Assembly: GCA_040954595.2 (NCBI GenBank)
Contig: CM082589.2
Location: 9,424,001-9,488,000, forward strand
DNA: 64,000 nucleotides
DNA from: Balanoglossus misakiensis
Lineage: Eukaryota > Hemichordata
Direction of reading: 5' to 3'
This document shows positions 61,128 to 64,000 of this stretch, piece by piece. The position numbers and the translations under genes are program-made. The notes beneath the pieces are model-generated. The model saw only the letters and a list, made by a program, of their open reading frames with translations. It was not told the origin of the DNA and did no database searches. How positions within the stretch are numbered: the stretch's first letter is position 1; every line of letters begins with the position of its first letter.

Positions 61128-62120
61128 GCTAAACCCAAATTTTGGCATAATTGTGCACTTTGGATTAAAAGCATGAAACTTGGTACACTTATGCATTGAG
61201 CCATGGCGGCCATTTTCTGATATGGAACCAACATGACAGCGCCCTCTAGTGGCCAGAAACATACATTGATACTTTAAAATTGTGCACTTCCGGTTAAAAG
61301 AATTAAATTTGCTACAATTATTCATTGACCCATGGCGGACATTTTCCAATATGGATCCCAAAAGACAGCGCCCTCTAGTGGCTAGAAACTGACATTTACT
61401 CTTTTCCCCCATTAATGACACTTTTTGGGCAAGTTTAACACTCAGAGACAGGAATGTGGGTTGTAAAACATGCTTGCTGTCATACATTCCTTTGGATATT
61501 ATCCTAATCCTGATGTACATATATCAAATCAATCTTGTATGTTACTAATTGAACGATTTGCTCTTCGAAATAACAGAACCAGTTGAATACACAAAGTCAT
61601 GCAAAGGGGTAAGACAACACTTCTTCTCCAGAAAGTCAAGGGTTCTCGAGAATACAGGCAGCTCCTAAAGAACATGTGCTATGAGAAACCTAGCAAAGCT
61701 ATATCAAATCAACAGAATCCCAGTGGAAATCAAGTTGAACAACTCTTAGTCAAGCCCAAGAAAAGAGTCAACCTCAGGAAATCAGTTGCAAAAAGTCATG
61801 CACATGTTTCTGTAGGTGCTTTAGGTCTAGTCGTACAGCACTGCTCTTTGTTTCTGTCATCAAGATTGATCTGATACATGTACATCAGGATTAGGATAAT
61901 ATACACATCAATGTATGGTAGCAAGCATGTTTTACAACCCACATTCCTGTTTCAAGTGTTACAAATGACCAAAAAGTGCCATTAATGGGGGGAAAAGTGT
62001 GAATGTCAGTTTCTGGCCACAAGAGGGCGCTGTCATTTCGGAACCATATCATATAATGGCCGCCATGGGTCAATGCATAAGTGTACCAAGTTTCATGCTT
62101 TTAACCCAAAGTGCATGATT
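61128..62120. mobile_element. fold-back repeat pair flanking a small ORF
   Basis: The right arm 61873-62120 (catcaggattaggataatat, caagcatgttttacaaccca, gagggcgctgtcat, catgggtcaatgcataagtg) is the complement of the left arm 61128-61515. The left arm carries two versions of the inner module, with agcgccctctagtggc at about 61238 and 61366. Arms are about 80-90% similar. The central 355 bp holds the ORF at 61599-61874. It could be one fold-back transposon that captured sequence, or two opposite insertions on either side of an exon. Confidence 0.7.
61599..61812 (+). CDS. basic exon-like ORF between fold-back arms
   Basis: From ATG at 61599 the frame reads MQRGKTTLLLQKVKGSREYR, QLLKNMCYEKPSKAISNQQN, then a Lys/Arg-rich VKPKKRVNLRKSVAKSH before a GTAGGT donor-like site at about 61813. 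Composition is typical of a basic nuclear protein. In phase it does not join cleanly to the exon at 62151, so their relation is unproven. Family not recognised. Confidence 0.35.
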
Positions 62121-62150
62121 TTTTGGTTAACTGCCCTACTACAAATCTAG

Positions 62151-62688
62151 GCACCTACAATGGCCTTGCATGGAGAGGCCCACACCCTACAGAAGTGCAG
62201 ACTCTAGCTTTGTCGGAAGCATCGCAGAAGTGATAAGTTTAGGGTTTAGCTGCGGAACCGATCGCTCTATATGTACACGCTCGGTCGCCGATGATCTCTC
62301 CCGATCACATTTTCTGTCATTAAAAATTAATGACAATGGAACACTTTCTGTGATTGTTGATGGTAAAACAGTTCCGTTGGAACAACATGGATTTCCACAG
62401 CACATACCTGCTACAACAGAAAGTCTAGAAATCATGAATGTCTTTCTTCAAAGAGTGCATATCTGCACAGGTGTTCCCAAGCGCAGCCATTATCATATCA
62501 TGTTCGCCAAAACCATTACTGTTGAGACTAATCACGGTGAAACTGCGGCTGGTAACTACAAGCAGATCATCAGGGATGTTCGCTGTTCCCTCCTCCTTCC
62601 TGTGACCAGTTATGGCCGTACTTGCCGAAGATGCCAAAAAACGTACGACTACGTCAGCCAAAAAACAACCAACAAAGTGTCCCAACAG
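62151..62688 (+). CDS. exon of a transposon-like gene with CX2C motif
   Basis: It begins after an acceptor-like actacaaatctag and remains open to a donor after gtgtcccaacag (GTAATA at 62689). The translation includes SADSSFVGSIAEVISLGFSC, SLKINDNGTLSVIVDGKTVP, an Ile/Leu-rich segment with VHICTGVP, and RDVRCSLLLPVTSYGRTCRR followed by CQKTYDYV. The order beta-rich segment, CXG, then C…CRRCQ resembles the N-terminal half of a repetitive family seen in sponge, cnidarian and other invertebrate genomes, thought to be element-encoded. The 3' exons were not found before the opposing PHD gene. First exon not identified. Confidence 0.5.
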
Positions 62689-62897
62689 GTAATACTAACA
62701 TATCATAGAATGCAATGCATCGAACATTATTGATTTGCATGTTACGTATAGTTCTATAGTGGATGTAGAATCCCGGAGAGACTAATATGATCACATGGTA
62801 CATTTCATAAACAGAATACTTTAATTTCTTGTAAATATGAAATACAGTGAATAAATAAAATGTATCGGCAGTGCAAAATGTAAACCAACAGTGGAGT

Positions 62898-63455
62898 TCA
62901 TTCCCCACACCTCATACATTTAAATGGAAGGTCACTATCATTTGCGTGTCCCATGTACTCAGTGAGGGATAAACCAGAACATTCCTGGTGCAGCCACCCA
63001 AGACAAGCATCACACTGAATCCACGCTTCTCCACTGACGTACGAATCCCCACACATGCAACACTCGCTCTCTGAACTCCCTCTTTTCTTCTTGATGGTTT
63101 TTCCCTTACCCTTTCCTTTGCCCTTCCCTTTCCCAACCCGTCCTGCACATGCCGACTGGGTGGCCGTGACTGACTGTGTTGTAGAGACATTTATCGCTTT
63201 TCTTTTTTGGATTTCCACGCGATGGGCTGACGATTTTGCACGACCAATCTTATCTAGCAGCGATTTCCTATATTGATTATTTGCGATGCGGAAATATCGC
63301 CGAACAATATCATTGAACAATTCAACTATTACTCCAGACTCTATGTCAACAAACAGGCGTTTCCAAGCACTCTGCAAATTTACGTCACCGAGCAACTTAT
63401 TTTCGGCGTGACTAATAACTTTGCCCCCAAAGACATTCAAAGCTTTCCAACTCCA
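62898..63455 (-). CDS. C-terminal PHD-finger protein, Lys/Gly-rich linker
   Basis: On the minus strand, after an acceptor cag at 63456-63458, the frame runs SWKALNVFGGKVISHAENK, a helical segment (WKRLFVDIESGVIVELFNDI, VRRYFRIANNQYRKSLLDKI), a linker GKGKGKGKGKTIKKKRG and a terminal PHD finger. In the finger CCMCG, QCDAC, GWLHQEC and FKCMRC supply the C4HC3 zinc ligands, with the conserved Trp two residues before His. The stop is at 62898-62900. PHD fingers typically read histone H3 tails, and C-terminal PHDs also occur in transposon proteins. The helical part looks like the C-terminal region of element-encoded proteins (weak inference). The upstream exon was not found. Confidence 0.68.
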   Translation of the reverse strand, partial: WSWKALNVFGGKVISHAENKLLGDVNLQSAWKRLFVDIESGVIVELFNDIVRRYFRIANNQYRKSLLDKIGRAKSSAHRVEIQKRKAINVSTTQSVTATQSACAGRVGKGKGKGKGKGKTIKKKRGSSESECCMCGDSYVSGEAWIQCDACLGWLHQECSGLSLTEYMGHANDSDLPFKCMRCGE

Positions 63456-63713
63456 CTGATACGTCAAAAAGCAACACACACGAATCTAATTGGTAAAAAG
63501 GGAGAAGAAGGGGTCATTCAAGCGCCATCGCGAAATGGTTACAATGAATTTCTACTTCGCTGCGAATATATGCAGTGATTTTCAAACCCAGCACTTAAAT
63601 TCCCAGTAATTATAATGTACAAATACATTTCGACACAATGGCATCCATATGTGACAATATTAGGCTCAATATCGCATCTAAACTACAATAGTATTTCCTT
63701 TGTCTCCCAGCAG

Positions 63714-64000
63714 ATGATATGCTATATATGTGGCACTACAAGCAAGACCACCAATACTGAATGTGATGTATGTTCTACTACCCTAGTCTCTCTCACAACC
63801 CCACACACGGGTCACAAGAAGGGTAGTCCGTCGGATATCCAGGCTATAAACCGACGCATGCATGAGGTTCTCGGTCAAAGATCACTATACGAAATACAGG
63901 ACAGACTCATACAGCAGTTCGAGCAGTTTCTAGCCGCTACATCACCAACTACCAATTTCATAACGGCAAAACCTGAGGATGTCGTCAGATTCCTAATATA
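63714..64000 (+). CDS. tyrosine-recombinase-like protein, N-terminal part (cut by window end)
   Basis: Following cctttgtctcccagcag, ATG at 63714 opens MICYICGTTSKTTNTECDVC, a CX2C-X10-CX2C zinc-ribbon-like start. A Ser/Thr/Gly stretch follows, then INRRMHEVLGQRSLYEIQDR, LIQQFEQFLAATSPTTNF and ITAKPEDVVRFLI at the window edge. The pattern …L..FE.FL…..A.P.DVV.FLI matches the SAM-like core-binding domain that precedes the catalytic domain of tyrosine recombinases (Crypton-like family in invertebrates). The catalytic R…HxxR…Y residues would lie beyond 64000 and cannot be seen. Confidence 0.5.
   Translation, partial: MICYICGTTSKTTNTECDVCSTTLVSLTTPHTGHKKGSPSDIQAINRRMHEVLGQRSLYEIQDRLIQQFEQFLAATSPTTNFITAKPEDVVRFLI

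Overview
The window is AT-rich nuclear DNA from a multicellular eukaryote. Coding exons are short and bounded by GT/AG introns, and most of the remaining sequence is satellite DNA and transposons. A tRNA-headed SINE, a LINE tail with a Cys-rich C-terminus, and a gene carrying the P2X7 intracellular (P2RX7_C) domain outside any receptor all point to a marine invertebrate, either a non-vertebrate deuterostome or a lophotrochozoan. I cannot name the species, and no complete host housekeeping gene is recognisable.

Layout. 1-2.7 kb holds a glutamine-rich exon, tandemly duplicated (400-bp shift), and a possible Q-rich C-terminal exon. 2.7-11.5 kb is mostly non-coding, with fold-back repeats, a degenerate dispersed repeat and one exon-like ORF at 10.3 kb. 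11.5-24 kb is a repeat domain: four 140-bp copies, then a 116-bp satellite organised with a unique module into 1.7-2.4 kb higher-order units, interrupted by two nested copies of one non-autonomous element. 24-26 kb has a pyrimidine tract and a minisatellite. 26.24-44.37 kb is an 18-kb satellite of roughly 180-196 bp monomers with several superimposed higher-order periods (1527, 1259, 910 and 287 bp, and block shifts of 3831 and 4277 bp). 44.4-48.3 kb contains SINE pieces, a hairpin element, a palindromic MITE and decayed repeats.

The most interesting object is at 48609-59509: a 10.9-kb DNA transposon with perfect 26-bp terminal inverted repeats and TTAA on both sides. It carries two convergent multi-exon genes whose stop codons lie 32 bp apart. 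The plus-strand gene (48901-55177) belongs to a DDE-transposase-like family common in invertebrate genomes. It is broken by a homopolymer frameshift, a LINE insertion with an unusually long (about 190 bp) target duplication, and loss of the central catalytic region. The minus-strand gene (59208-55210) reads as an intact 359-residue protein with an Arg/Gly-rich repeat region and a P2X7 intracellular domain. Two short palindromic elements (46518-46851 and 55803-56270) share the same termini and the TTAA target, so they look like its non-autonomous derivatives; one sits inside the large element.

59.5-64 kb contains further mobile-element-like genes: a fold-back repeat flanking a small ORF, a Cys-containing exon of a transposon-like family, a minus-strand PHD-finger protein, and the start of a probable tyrosine-recombinase-like gene cut off by the window edge.
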